From Scatophagus argus (lineage: Eukaryota > Chordata > Actinopteri > Scatophagidae): a stretch of DNA of 64,000 nucleotides. The stretch lies in assembly GCF_020382885.2 (NCBI RefSeq), contig NC_058493.1, positions 29,686,067 to 29,750,066 on the forward strand, in the 5' to 3' direction. The translations under genes and the position numbers were made by a program. The notes under the pieces were generated by a model. It was not told the origin of the DNA. It worked only from the letters and a program-made list of their open reading frames with translations, and did not search any database. Shown piece by piece: positions 34,293 to 45,317 of the stretch. Position 1 is the stretch's first letter, and each line of letters opens with the position of its first letter.

Positions 34293-35619
34293 ACACGTGT
34301 TGTGTTAATAAACATGTCGTCTCTCTCCTGTTGTTTTAGGATTACACCGGCTTCCACTTCTGCGGCGGCTCTCTCATCAACGAGAACTGGGTGGTGACAG
34401 CCGCTCACTGCAATGTCCAGTAAACACCTTCACCCTGTTACCTTCTTCCCCTCATGCACACACTAGCAAATCAAGAACACCCTGCCCCCTCCCTTTCTGA
34501 GGAGATTTGTTTTGGACACAAAATAGCTGCCTCATGTTTCTGCCCTTTCCTCCACAGGACGTCCCACCGTGTGGTCCTTGGAGAACACGACCGCTCCTCT
34601 AATGCTGAGAACATCCAGGTCATGAAAGTTGGCAAGGTGGGCGACAAACAATGTCACTTTCTCATCTTACCACTCTGTCTTCCTGCGTGTTTGCCAGTTA
34701 TAACCATGTCATTTCCTGTCAGGTGTTCAAGCACCCTCGCTACAACGGCTTCACCATCAACAATGACATCCTGCTCATCAAGCTGGCCAGCCCTGCCCAG
34801 ATGAACACGCGTGTTTCCCCGGTGTGTGTGGCTGAGACCGGAGACAACTTCCCCGGAGGCATGAAGTGTGTGACCAGCGGCTGGGGCCTGACCCGTTACA
34901 ATGGTGAGAGCACAACAAATGGGCCAGTGAGAGGACCAGGCCTCAGGATGTCCGACACTCAATCAACCAAACTAACTAAGTTGTCTCCCTCGAGTCACCC
35001 GTGTTCAAGTGAACCCAGGACACACCAGTGTTTCCCCCCTGAGCTTTGTTAGGGGTCACAAGAAGATCAGCACAAAGCAGACATGTTGGGACTGTGTGTC
35101 AAACCAGTCTTGGGCATTTTAAGAGAGGAGGCATGAAATAGTTGAAGAAGCGGGGTTCGATATCCAGACGTACAGCTCACACCGTGTATTACCATCAGTG
35201 TTTATCAGTGCTGTGTTTGTGTGCTGCAGCTGCTGACACCCCTGCCCTGCTGCAGCAGGCCGCCCTCCCCTTACTCACCAATGACCAGTGCCGTCAATAC
35301 TGGGGCAACAAGATCACTGACCTGATGATCTGTGCTGGAGCCTCCGGAGCCTCCTCCTGCATGGTGGGTGGTGCAGATGTGTAGCAGGTGTCAGAGTGTT
35401 CATCCTGACGTCCTGTTGCTGGTTCTCCTTATGTGTGCTTATTTGTTGTCTTTTCAGGGTGACTCTGGTGGTCCTCTGGTCTGTCAAAAGGCTGGAGCCT
35501 GGACTCTGGTTGGCATCGTTTCCTGGGGCAGTGGAACCTGCTCTCCCTCCATGCCCGGTGTGTACGCCCGCGTCACCGAGCTGCGCGCCTGGATGGATCA
35601 GACCATCGCTGCCAACTGA
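33605..35619 (+). CDS. ctrb: Chymotrypsinogen A-type pocket (copy C), 263 aa, seven exons
   Basis: Twin of the gene at 29022-31036 and predicted to encode the identical protein. Exons: 33605-33656, 34145-34248, 34340-34419, 34558-34636, 34723-34903, 35230-35363 and 35458-35619. Same signal peptide, activation site (R33-I34), catalytic H75/D120/S213, and Ser189/Gly226-type pocket. The upstream region matches the twin for more than 1 kb, so both copies should share the same acinar promoter and dosage may be doubled. Intron lengths, including the (CA)n tract after exon 2, are equal to those of the twin. If the duplication is real it is very young or homogenised by gene conversion; an assembly artefact cannot be excluded from sequence alone. 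The next gene downstream is agrp on the opposite strand, so the two converge. Confidence 0.93.
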
Positions 35620-35660
35620 GCATGTCAGAGCAGACGGCTTTTAATTTGAAACTGATCATC

Positions 35661-35666
35661 AATAAA
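35661..35666 (+). promoter_or_regulatory. Polyadenylation signal of chymotrypsinogen copy C
   Basis: AATAAA lies 42 bases after the stop codon, as in copy B. Confidence 0.75.
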
Positions 35667-35817
35667 AACAGGAGCAGCAAAACAGAGTCTCTGTCATTTG
35701 TTCATGTTGTGCTCTAATGTTTGTTCATGCCAAATATGAAGAATCAAATCCTCTGTTTCCCTCTGAGAGTGAGGCTTTCTGATGTAAACAGCCTGAGCTG
35801 TGTGCTCAGTAGACAGC

Positions 35818-36115
35818 TGGAGTCACTCTGTGTTAGCCTAGGTAAGACACTATGACATCATCAAGGTTCACAAAGAGCAACATCTGGCCAGGTTGCACGT
35901 GTGTGTGTGACTTCCCCACGTCCTTAGAACTACACAAAGCTGATTTGTTGTGCTTTTGTTCAAAGGACCACATGGACACCAGCAGGGGTTTATTTGGTAT
36001 CCAGTCCAAAAGAAAAACAGTTTTATGACACATCACTGTTGAACACATTTCTCTGTCAATTTTAATTACACAGAACACATTAAACAGACATCTGAACATA
36101 CGTGTTCCTCAACAG
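35818..36115. other. Convergent intergenic region between ctrb copy C and agrp
   Basis: About 300 bases with no recognisable coding or repeat signal, bounded by the 3' ends of two genes facing each other. Confidence 0.6.
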
Positions 36116-36139
36116 TCATTTATTACACAAAGAGCACAT

Positions 36140-36145
36140 TTTATT
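36140..36145 (-). promoter_or_regulatory. Polyadenylation signal of agrp
   Basis: Plus TTTATT is AATAAA on minus, about 100 bases after the agrp stop codon. A second AATAAA on minus is at about 36118-36123. Confidence 0.6.
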
Positions 36146-36243
36146 CAGCAAGTAACAGAGAGAGCATAAACATGTTTTCTGTCTGCATGTGTTCCCATCA
36201 TGAGATGCATGCATGAGATGCAGGTGCTTCGTCAAGTGTGTTG

Positions 36244-37117
36244 TCAGGTGCGTCTTGGTGGGCAGGTGTGACCAACCCGGCGGCAGTAGCAGATAGCGTT
36301 GAAGAAGCGGCAGTAGCAGGTGTCACAGGGGTCACAGCAGGGCAGCGGGTAACCCAAACACGACTGTTGGTGGGGGATGCAGCGACGAGGTGAACGCATG
36401 GCTCGACCCTGCAGCTGCAAGGCTGCTGATGAGTCCTGGAAAACAGGAAGGATGTGTTTCATAACGGGAGACAGATCAATTACATGCAGTCAACTTAAAA
36501 TACATTAACAGAACTAGAAGAAAGAGACTTTTTATAGTAAAACTACACTGTGTCTTTAAATAAGCCACACCCACCTCATCAAAGGTCCCTGCATCCATCA
36601 GGAAGTGGTCCTCCACTGAGTCGACTGGTAGGAGGGCTGACTCATGAACGAGGTCAGGGGTCTGGCTCCTCTCTGCAGGACAAAGACAGAAACTTACTGT
36701 TAGCTGTCGTCCAGCTTCATTTCTCTATCAGTATGTTGTATTCCTGAGGAAACTGCAGCTGCATGAGATCACATGTTGGTTTGTCCATTCTGTGCTGCTG
36801 AAGAAACATGGTTGACTCTGACTTCTTCCCTCATCCTAAGATCTAATATTAGATTCCATCTCTGCCCATAAATCCTACACACGGGACCTTTAAGAAATGA
36901 TTGTGATCTTTTCAGCTGTGCCCTGATGAGTCAGGTGACAGGTGTAGTGGGGTCTCAGATTCGACAGGAGTTACTAACCCATGTCAGTTAGGTATGAGTT
37001 TTCGGGGCGGCGGCCAGTGGCAGGACCTTCATCCAACTGAATATTTCCATGAACCAGAGAAGAAGAGAGATGCAGCAAACTGAAGGACCAACAGCAGAGC
37101 AGCACAGAGCCAAACAT
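36244..37117 (-). CDS. agrp: Agouti-related peptide, 142 aa, three coding exons
   Basis: Secreted hypothalamic neuropeptide, an antagonist or inverse agonist at melanocortin receptors MC3R/MC4R that promotes feeding. Coding exons on minus: 37117-36979, 36672-36575 and 36435-36244; phases 1 and 0 fit, giving 142 residues. Residues 1 to about 24 are a hydrophobic signal peptide. The middle is acidic and variable. A convertase site RAMR (90-93) precedes the C-terminal domain. That domain has ten cysteines (98, 105, 112, 113, 116, 119, 121, 128, 130, 137) in the agouti knot pattern, and the receptor-binding RFF is at 122-124. The RFFNAICYCR stretch and the absence of a long Lys/Arg-rich basic region favour AgRP over ASIP. 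A noncoding first exon probably lies at about 37990-38015, as in mammals. The gene converges with the chymotrypsinogen cluster, and the divergent neighbour is vps13c. Confidence 0.95.
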
Positions 37118-37989
37118 CCTGCTGTCAGAGAAAACAAGAAGAAGAAGAAAAAGAAGAAAGACAAAGGATACAACCAAAACAAGACTGAGTTTGTTTGAGC
37201 AACAGTTCAGTGTCTTAAAAAATTTCTGATGTGATTTTACAGACAATTTTGTCTTTGAACGTATAAATGATTAACATCTGAGTGAATCTGAGTGAACTGA
37301 ATTCATACATCAGCTCTGAAACATCTGATGAAAACGAGTATGGACGACAGATTTTCACTGATTCCAATCACAGTGAAGAACATCAGCAACAGGAAGCTTT
37401 TCACTGCTGCAAAGAAACTGAGTACATTTACTCCAGTCTTGTTTTATTTATTTCATTTTATTATTTTAAAATGTTGTTTTTTCATATAGCACTGCACAGC
37501 AGGACACACTACTTCTGTTTTAGCAGCTGCACCTCAGTGCTGCTTGATGTTACTGGATCAACAAGAGATAAGGAGTACTTTTACCATGATAGTTTAAGTA
37601 CATTTTGCTGATAATAATTCTGCACTTATACAAAAATAACAACAATAACTTTTAGTTTACATTTACGTGAGTGTTTTTGCTTGGTGGTATTTTTTAGTCA
37701 ATCAATACGTCTTCCACTTCTGGCTAAGTAATAAAAGGTTATGGAATAAAGATAATAAAAAACATTTAGAATAATAACCGAATCTAATCTAAATTGTTTA
37801 TTGTGTGTGTGTGTTTTTTTTTTAAATTATTTTACATCAGAATGACTGCACTACATTTTGTTCATGCAGGTATAATGACAGTAAAAGTCAGGAAAGCCGA
37901 ATGTCCACAGTAAATGAAGGAGCAGCAGAGCAAGAGTGGGCAAGAGACTCAGACTCACACAGACAGACAGACAGAAAGAGGTGACTCAC

Positions 37990-38048
37990 CTGTTGCTGGG
38001 ATTCTTAGTCGTCTTTCTCTCTCTCAGGTGGTCGACGAGCAATTTAAA
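37990..38048 (-). promoter_or_regulatory. Likely agrp noncoding first exon and TATA-like box
   Basis: On minus, TTTAAATT (38048-38041) is followed about 55 bases later by a strong donor, caacag|gtgagtca, with the exon end at 37990. A splice to the acceptor ctgacag just before the coding ATG would give a short 5' noncoding exon, as AgRP genes have in mammals. Inferred from motifs only. Confidence 0.45.
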
Positions 38049-38049
38049 G

Positions 38050-39055
38050 GCCCTGGAGGAGCAGAAGGTCACATGACCCACTAGTGAGGGTGACAGCGGA
38101 TGAGGGGGGTGAGGACAGCAATCCTGCGTCATAAAGTTTCATGATCTTGTGGAGAAACATCAGGTGGAGTCTGATGGAGGATCTGATTGGGGGGGGCTCT
38201 TGTAAATAACATCATCTAATTGAAATTTCAGTGTCAATATTTAATTGTAGCACCCCAAATTCACATGTACTAATGTGACTCAAAGGGATTCACAGTCAAA
38301 TGAAAAGAATAAGAACAAATTTAAAACCAGCTGGGTTCTTTATCTGTTCTCACCTGCAGGAGCTGAGGGCAACAAACCCTCACCTTCCCTCCAGGACAAA
38401 AGGTGTACTTTTGCAAAGTGTTTTCATTAAATTATTTCTTCATTTCTCTCAGTAGCTCAAACAAGAATCAGGATTTACAATCTACAACATGAAAATACGT
38501 TTTGCTCTTTTTTTAACCTGTGAGATGACTTCCTGTTGTGTTTGTTTGTGAATGTGTTTTTATTGAGATGATAAAAGACTGAATCATTGGCCTCAGTCCT
38601 TGGCCAATTGGATGTTTTCAGGTCCAGTCGTTCACCTCATTAATGATCCTCTCAGTGTGTTAGATTGGAGAACATTAGATCAGCTGCTTCATTCTTGTTT
38701 CTTCTATTATCAGAAATCTGCTGCTTCATTTAACTCTTCATCCTCGTCATCCTCCATCTGTAAACATGGCGTCCATTCTCTGAACTCAGACACACTCTGC
38801 AGTCGGCAGGTAAACTGATGACTGATTACAGTCCATCAATAGGAAATGACTCTTAATGAAATGTGTTTGTCCTAACAAACTGCTGTCATACACTTCCTGT
38901 TTCGGGCTGAACTGTTACCATGGTAACAGATGAGTAGTGTGTGGAGCGTCATCTCAGTGTTTATTATAGATATGCACATATACACAAAGACACACCATAG
39001 ACATAAAGGAGGGAGCTCTTATTGTGAAAGGCCTGTTCTAAATTAATAAACTGAA
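38050..39055. other. Intergenic upstream of agrp; no gene seen
   Basis: Probably contains agrp upstream control sequence, but I can name no elements. Open frames at 38600-38820 are AT-rich and show no protein family features. Confidence 0.5.
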
Positions 39056-39059
39056 CCAG

Positions 39060-39995
39060 GATCAGTCTGATGAGATCAGGCTGACTCTGGTCATCTGAGT
39101 GGCTGCAGTTTTGAACGGGTTCAGTTTAACCAGAGAGATGGAGAAATAAAGGAGAGGGGGGGAGACAGAGTAAGAAAAGGGAGAGGGAGAGAGGAGAGAC
39201 AGGGAGGATAGAGAGGACAGTGTAGAGCAGGAGCAGCCGGATCCAGGCAGGGCCATGGAGAGGGCTCAGGATCCAGCAGCACTATCAGTACAATAGGCAG
39301 GGCCATAGAGGGCTCAGGATCCAGCAGTGGTACCAGGCCTCAGGAGGGCGGGGTAGGAGATTCTGGATCCAGCAACAGGCTCCGGAAGTGCTGAGAAAAG
39401 ATGGAGCACAAGAGCTCCGGGGGAGAGGACGAGTTAGTGCTGTACCAGTGATGGGACATGATGAGTGAGTCCCCCTGCTCTGAAAGCTCGGGGTCTAAGG
39501 ATCTCCCCCAGCTATCTAAACCTATAGCAGCATAACTAGGGGTTGGTCTAACTATAGGCTTTGTCAAAAAGGAGTTTTAAGTCTACTCTTAAACATAGAG
39601 AGGGTGTGTGCTGCCCGGACTGAGGCTGGTAATTGGTTCCACAGAAGAGGAGCTTGATAACTGATAACTGGGGCAGTCGTGGATCAGCGGTTAGGGTGTC
39701 GGACCCGTAACCGGTGGATCGCTGGTTCGATTCCCCGTCCCGGTGTCCATGGCTGAGGTACCCTTGAGCAAGGTACCTAACCCCCACTGCTCCCCGGGTG
39801 CTGCACGCGGTCGCCCACTGCCCCGGGTTTGCTGTGTGTGTGTGCACGTCACTTGGGTGGGTTAAATGCAGAGCACAAATTTCGTTGGAGTGAGTTCCCT
39901 CCAATGACAAAAAATATGTCACTTCACTTTGATGTCACTTTGAAGGCCCTGGCTTCATATTTATTTATTCATATTTGGAGATTCGTTGTATATAT
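39060..39995 (-). mobile_element. L2-type LINE 3' region with a SINE inserted
   Basis: On minus the RT C-terminus ([13 protein letters not shown]) is at about 39590-39550, followed by a 3' UTR in which a ggctcaggatccagcag motif recurs at 39262 and 39310. A SINE at 39664-39935 splits the RT segment: flanking cttgataactga and aggccctggc are contiguous in the homologous copy at 59850. Confidence 0.75.
39664..39935 (+). mobile_element. Full tRNA-derived SINE
   Basis: The head reads ggggcagtcgtggatcagcg, then gttagggtgtcggacccgta, then a B box ggttcgattcc, clearly tRNA-derived. The body (ccatggctgaggtacccttg, gtgggttaaatgcagagcac) ends ccctccaatgac plus an AT-rich tail. It is inserted in an L2 fragment. 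A headless relative lies at 14621-14815. Confidence 0.88.
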
Positions 39996-40035
39996 AGATG
40001 AATAGATAGATACGTTATTGATCCTAAAGGAAATT

Positions 40036-40980
40036 TATTCAATTCAATTCAGTTTATTTATATAGCGCCAATTCCCAACAAAAGTTATCTCATGACACTT
40101 TCCAATCAGAGCAGGTCCAGACCAAACTCTTTAATTAAATTGTAACACAGAGAACCCAACATCCCCCTTGGTGACAGTGGAGAGGAAAAACTGCCTTTTG
40201 GAAGGCAGAAACCTCAGAGGAGACCTCAGCTCAAGATGGGCGGCCATCTGCCTTGACCAGCTGGGTTGAGAGAGAGGGAGAGAAAGAGAGAGAGAGAGAG
40301 AGGAAGAGGGGGGTGAGAGAAGGAGCACACAAGCAGAGGTGCATAGCAGCAGTGATAATACCAGAAGTATTGGAACTGTAGATAATGATAATGACAGTGA
40401 AGTATACAGGAGGTACTATGGTGATTATGATAGCAGTATTGGTGACAGTAATAATGGTAGCAGCTGCAGCAGAGTAGTAATAGAATTAAAACAGATTATG
40501 ACTAAACAGTAGTAATCGCAGTGAGTTTCGAGCAGGACCACAGCAGGAGGTCCAACCACGACCCATGAGAACCTGAGAGACCAGAAAGCACAAGGACTCC
40601 AGGGAAGAAGCTGAGTTAGTCATATGCATTAATGGGACATAAATGTGTGCAGAAGGAGAGGGAGAGGAAGAAAGAGTTCAGTGCATCATGGGAATTCCCT
40701 GGCAGTCTAAGTCTATAGCAGCATAACTAGGGGCCAGTCCTAACTATAAGCTTTATCAAAGAGGAAAGTTTATAGTCTACTCTTAAATGTAGAGAGGGTT
40801 GATTTAAGGCATCCAGCAGCTCCATATGGCCTACAGGCAGAACACCATGGCAAACCAAAAGACACACTGGCCAGTGAAAGCAGTGGATGTGGTACAGTAA
40901 GTGACTGAATGAATCAGTGCAAGGATTGGATCCTATGAACTGACTTATATTCAGACTGTATTTAAACCTCATTTAAACCT
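40036..40980 (-). mobile_element. L2-type LINE 3' UTR and RT C-terminus
   Basis: The 3' end at about 40038 reads attcaattcagtttatttat then atagcgcc on plus, a typical fish LINE 3' end. The UTR shares ccacagcaggaggtccaacc and agggaagaagctgagttagt with the element at 23820-24130. A short RT C-terminal scrap (SLHLRVDYKLSSLIKLIV) is at about 40800-40740. An (ag)n run lies at 40266-40305. Confidence 0.72.
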
Positions 40981-41799
40981 CTACAGCTCTTTTACTTTAC
41001 AAAATCCTATAGAACATTTTATACACCTTAGGTTTTTCATTGAGAATTTTGGTTGTATATTTTTTTATATTATTTGGTTAATTTTGTATTTCATCTTCTC
41101 TTCTGTTTCTTTCAGTAATCACATGGAGGACAAACTGCTATCTGAACATCAGCCAGTGATGATAAAGAGACATCAGAGTCTTCATCCTGTCACTCTAAAC
41201 ACACTGACTCATCTTCATCATCAGCTCCTTGCTCTGGCAAAAACTGAATTGCTTTCTGTTGATTTTCTGAACACTCTGTCTGTCTGCTTGTGTTTACACT
41301 CTTGTGGTCAGGACACCAACCACAGTCAGACACAAGCCTCCAACCAAACTCTGCACACTTTTATATGCATTTTAGTAGCAAAGGCTGCATTTTCATTTGC
41401 TGTGCATTGACCGTAACAAGTTTTTTAGCACTTTCAAAACAACACCATCTCTAATGAGTTTCATAATAAGAATTTACATTAATGACACTTGTTGGAGAAA
41501 TTAAGTTTTCCATCAGCACAACAAAGGAAAAGTTTAAACAAAGTGATTATTTATATAATTTTGTATATTTTGACTTGAAACAAACACGTGAAGTCTGATC
41601 TGAAGTTTGGGGGGGGGGGGGGGGCAGGAAGTGGTCACGCGCTGACACAAACAATCAATCTTGTTCACATTCACAGCCACAGACAACCACCAGTTAACCT
41701 GCCAGAGAGGACAAACATGTGAACTCCACACAGAAAGCCACAGCTGGCCAGAGGTGTGAACCACTAACTTGTGGCTGTGAGGCAGCTGCCTCCATCACA
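40981..41799. other. Intergenic; no gene seen, one poly(G) run
   Basis: AT-rich DNA lacking gene signals. A run of 16 G occurs at 41609-41624, within a sequence resembling a decayed SINE body further right (aggacaaacatgtgaactcc). Confidence 0.5.
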
Positions 41800-41801
41800 T
41801 A

Positions 41802-43853
41802 AAGTGCATCTGGAAACTATTCACACCACTTCGCTTTTTCCACATTTTATGTTACAGTCTCATTCCAAAATGGATTAAATTCATTTTTTCCCCTCAAAAG
41901 TCTACACAAAATAGCCCATAATGACAAAGTGAAACAGGTTTGCTTGAATTTCTTGCAAATTTATTAAAAAAAAATATATATATATATATAACATGTACAT
42001 TTATATATAACATGTACAAGTATGCATACCATGTGATCAATCCTTTTTGAGTATGATCCTATAAGCTTGGCACACTTGTTATTCGGCAGTTTCTCCCACT
42101 CTTCAATGCAGAACCTCTCAAGCTCCATCAGGTTGGATGGGGAGCATCGGTGCATGGCTATTTTCAGATCTCTCCAGACATGCTCAATAGGGTTCAAGTC
42201 TGGCCCACTGAAGGACATTCACAGAGTTGTCCCGAAGTCACTCCTTTGTGATGCTGGCAGTATGCTGAGGGTCGTTGTCCTGTTGAAAGGTAAACCTTCG
42301 CCCCAGTCTGAGGTTCAGTGCCATCTGGGGCAGATTGTCAGCAGGGATGTCTCGATACATTGCTGCAGGCATCTTTCCCTCGACCCTGACTAGTCTCCCA
42401 GTTCCTGCTGCCATAAAACATCCCCACAGCATGATGCTGTCACCACCATGTTTCACAGTAGGAGTGGTATTGAATGGTATATATTATATATAGGTGATCA
42501 GCAGTGCCTGGTTTCCTCCAGACATGACCTTGTAATTTATGCCAAAGAGGTCAATCTTTGTTTCATCAGACCAGAGAGTTTTGTTTCTTGTCTGAGAGTC
42601 CTTCAGGTGCCCAGATGGGCTTTCATATGCATTTTACTGAGGAGTGGCTTTCCTCTGGCCACTCTACCATACAGGCCTGATTGGTGAGGTGCTGCAGAAA
42701 TGATTGTCCTTCTTGAAGGTTCTCCCCTCTCCACAAAGCAACGCTGGAGCTCTGTCAAAGTGACCATTGGGTTTTTGGTCACCTCCCTGACTAAGGCCCT
42801 TCTACCCCGATCACTCAGTTTAGTTGGGCAGCCAGCTCCAGGAAGAGTCCTGGTGGTTCCAAACTTCTTCCACTTATGGATTATGGAAGCCACTGTTCTC
42901 TTTGAGACCTTTAATGCAGCAGAAGTCTTTCTGTACTCTTCCCCAGATCCCCTCCACACAACCCTGTCTCTGTGATCAACAGACAATTCCTTTGACTTCA
43001 TGGCTTGGTTTGTGCTCTGACATGCACTGCCAACTGTGAGGGCTTATATAGACAGGTGTGTGCTGTTCCAAATCGTGCCCAATCACGCCTCAGGCAGGAG
43101 GCTGCGAAGCATTAAGAGCAGGACCACCAGACTGAGGAACAGCTTCTTCCTAGAAGCTGTGAGACTGTTGAATTCTGGAGGCCCTCTGTAGCCCCTGCTG
43201 CTCATCCTTACATGAGTAAGGATTATTACACACACATCACTCTCCCTCTCTGACAACCACCCATGAACATTGCACAATGCAGCCATTTTGCACAGACCTA
43301 TGCACTACTTGTCTCATTTGCACAATTCTGCAATACTGCTGTAAATATTGTTGCCATCTGGTCCCTGTTGACTGGTTATATCTTGTTATTCTGGTTGTTT
43401 CTATATTTATATAGTGTTGTTCTTATGTTTATAGCATTAGTATTTGTAGGTTATTGGGCTTATACTGGGACCAGGGAAACTAATTTCGTTCCACCTCATG
43501 TTTCTACATGTGTGAAATGACAATAAAGCTCCTTGAATCCTTGAATTTACCACAGGTGGACTCAACTCAAGTTGTAGAAACCTCTGAAGGATGATCCATG
43601 GAAACAGGATGCACCTGAGCTCAATTTTGAGTGTCATGGCAAAGGGTGTGAATACTTATGCACGTTATATTTTTTGTTTTTCATTTTTAACAAATTTTTT
43701 AAAATTTAAGCAAACTTGTTTCACTTTGTCATTATGGGGTATTTTGTGTAAAATTTTGAGGGAGAAATTTAATTTAATTCATTTTGGCATGAGACTGTAA
43801 CATAACAATATGTGGAAAAAGTGAAGGGATGTGAATACTTTCCGGATGCTCTG
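41802..43853 (-). mobile_element. Tc1-like transposon with TA target duplications and a nested LINE end
   Basis: Ends aagtgcatctggaaactatt and actttccggatgctctg are inverted and lie between TA dinucleotides (41800-41801, 43854-43855). Long terminal inverted regions share a cattccaaaatggattaaat block. The minus strand carries transposase pieces: a helix-turn-helix N-terminus near 43001-42603 ([40 protein letters not shown]), the middle at 42456-42238 ([22 protein letters not shown]) and the C-terminus at 42218-42050 (DLNPIEHVWRDLK). Frames are broken. A LINE 3' end at 43086-43544 is inserted close to the right terminal repeat. Confidence 0.9.
43086..43544 (+). mobile_element. Rex1-like LINE 3' end nested in the Tc1-like element
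   Basis: The nested segment replaces a few bases of the Tc1 arm, judged against the copy at 62084-63397 (which continues cccaatc..aactgaatttaccac there on the opposite strand). It contains ggaacagcttcttcctagaa, typical of Rex1-like C-termini, and ends tgacaataaagctccttgaa with a ccttgaat tail. Confidence 0.78.
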
Positions 43854-43855
43854 TA

Positions 43856-44597
43856 ACATGATGTAGACAAGTACTGGGATAGCCCAAACAACATCATTTA
43901 TATTACTGCACCCAGGGTCTCTCAAAGATAAAAAATAGTAAGTCATCCTGCAGAAAGAGAAGTTATGCTTTTATGTGAGTACTTTCGGTAGTTGAAGTAT
44001 ACAGATGCTCATGTTATAGAGTATATTTGCAGGACTCGATAAATTGAGTATTTTTACACTGTTGTTTTACTTCTTTTACTAACTTTATTATTTAAGTACT
44101 TCCAATACCACTAAAACCTGAGACAGACAGCTTGTTTCTCTTACAGGTGAAACACGTTCTCTTTCACTGACTCATTTTCACCTGCCTGATCGATGCTCCC
44201 TGTCTCTCGCTCTCCCTCACTCACACAGAAACACACACAGTCATGTTTCCATCACTTTTGGGGGCATTACGGAGACTTCCGTTCATTTCCTGGAGGCGTT
44301 AACCACCAGCTAACCATTACAATGAACATTACCTGCCTAACCCTAACCTTACTTTAATCTAATCCTAACCTCAACCTCACCTTGAAGCAACTCTTCGCCC
44401 TAATTTTACTAATTTTCGTTGTGAGGACTTGCATTTGTCCCGATAAGTAAGGCGGGTCCGCACAATGTGACTGTAAACAGATTTGACTATCCAGTACTAA
44501 CCGGTCGATGCCCGAGAGAGTCGATTCTTTAATTCTGTCATCTGAACCGGAAATTAGGTGAGCACTGACTGAAGGGTCCAGTCAGGAGATTTCAGTC
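43856..44597 (+). promoter_or_regulatory. vps13c upstream region with a telomere-like degenerate repeat block
   Basis: At about 44235-44465 is a recurrent-looking block reading cacttttgggggcattacgg, cctaaccctaaccttact and gtgaggacttgcatttgtcc, which contains short CCTAAC-type units. The last 130 bases before the ATG become more CpG-rich (agtcgattc, ccgg, cgatgcccgagag), consistent with a promoter and 5' UTR. No TATA box is evident. Confidence 0.5.
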
Positions 44598-45265
44598 ATG
44601 GTCTTCGAGTCTCTGGTCAGCGACCTGCTCAACAGGTTCATTGGAGACTACGTGGAGAACCTGGACAAGTCCCAGCTCAAGATCGGGATCTGGGGAGGTG
44701 AGCTCAGCAGCTAGCTAGTAGCTACCGCGATGACATACCGAGAGAGGCCAGGCTCCGTTCAGAAATAGCGCACTTTAAAACTCGCTGCTTTCTACACATA
44801 TGTAAACACTGAGAAGAAAATGTCCAAACTCTACGTGCGAAACAACAGGATTGCTCGTTTAGTCGGCAACAATATAACCCAGCAATCGGATTTCATTCAG
44901 ATGAAAATGTAACTTTAGTCAAAGGTCGCCTGCTGTCACCGCTATATCTCCACCAAACGCGATGAGACATCAGCGTCTGTTGCGGTCATGAGTGTGAGGT
45001 TTTGTTGAGTAGAGCGGCTCATGGTTTATTATTTTAATGCCGAATTGGAGACCGTCTCGCAGTGATTAGAAAAACAACATAGTTAACTTTCCACTCCGTC
45101 ACTTCGTTATTGGATTATTTGATGTGATAATCTCACAGAGCGTCGGTCATCCACCTGGCCTGCAGTACGTCTAGATGTGTTTGTCTTATCCGGGATCAGT
45201 TTAGGAAATACAACCGTTAACGACAGATGGACTGTTGATTCAGTTAGCAGTAACAGTTAACTGAT

Positions 45266-45317
<52 letters not shown>

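Larger units (their letters stand above)
32519..35817. repeat. Duplicated unit 2 (3.3 kb) carrying chymotrypsinogen copy C
   Basis: Partner of 27936-31234 at an offset of 4583. The left boundary lies inside a continuous L2 element. At the right boundary the sequences diverge after gacagc, to tggagtcact here versus atcaacatgt in unit 1. Inner exon and intron lengths are identical. Confidence 0.95.

Noticed and set aside
29022-35619. Trypsinogen assignment for copies B and C
   Set aside because: The residue at chymotrypsin position 189 is Ser, not Asp, and the propeptide has the chymotrypsinogen Cys and length.
39664-39740. A functional tRNA gene (A and B boxes present)
   Set aside because: It does not close into a proper tRNA and continues into a shared SINE body and tail.
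44339-44385. A chromosome end or true telomere
   Set aside because: Units are few and degenerate, and genes continue on both sides.
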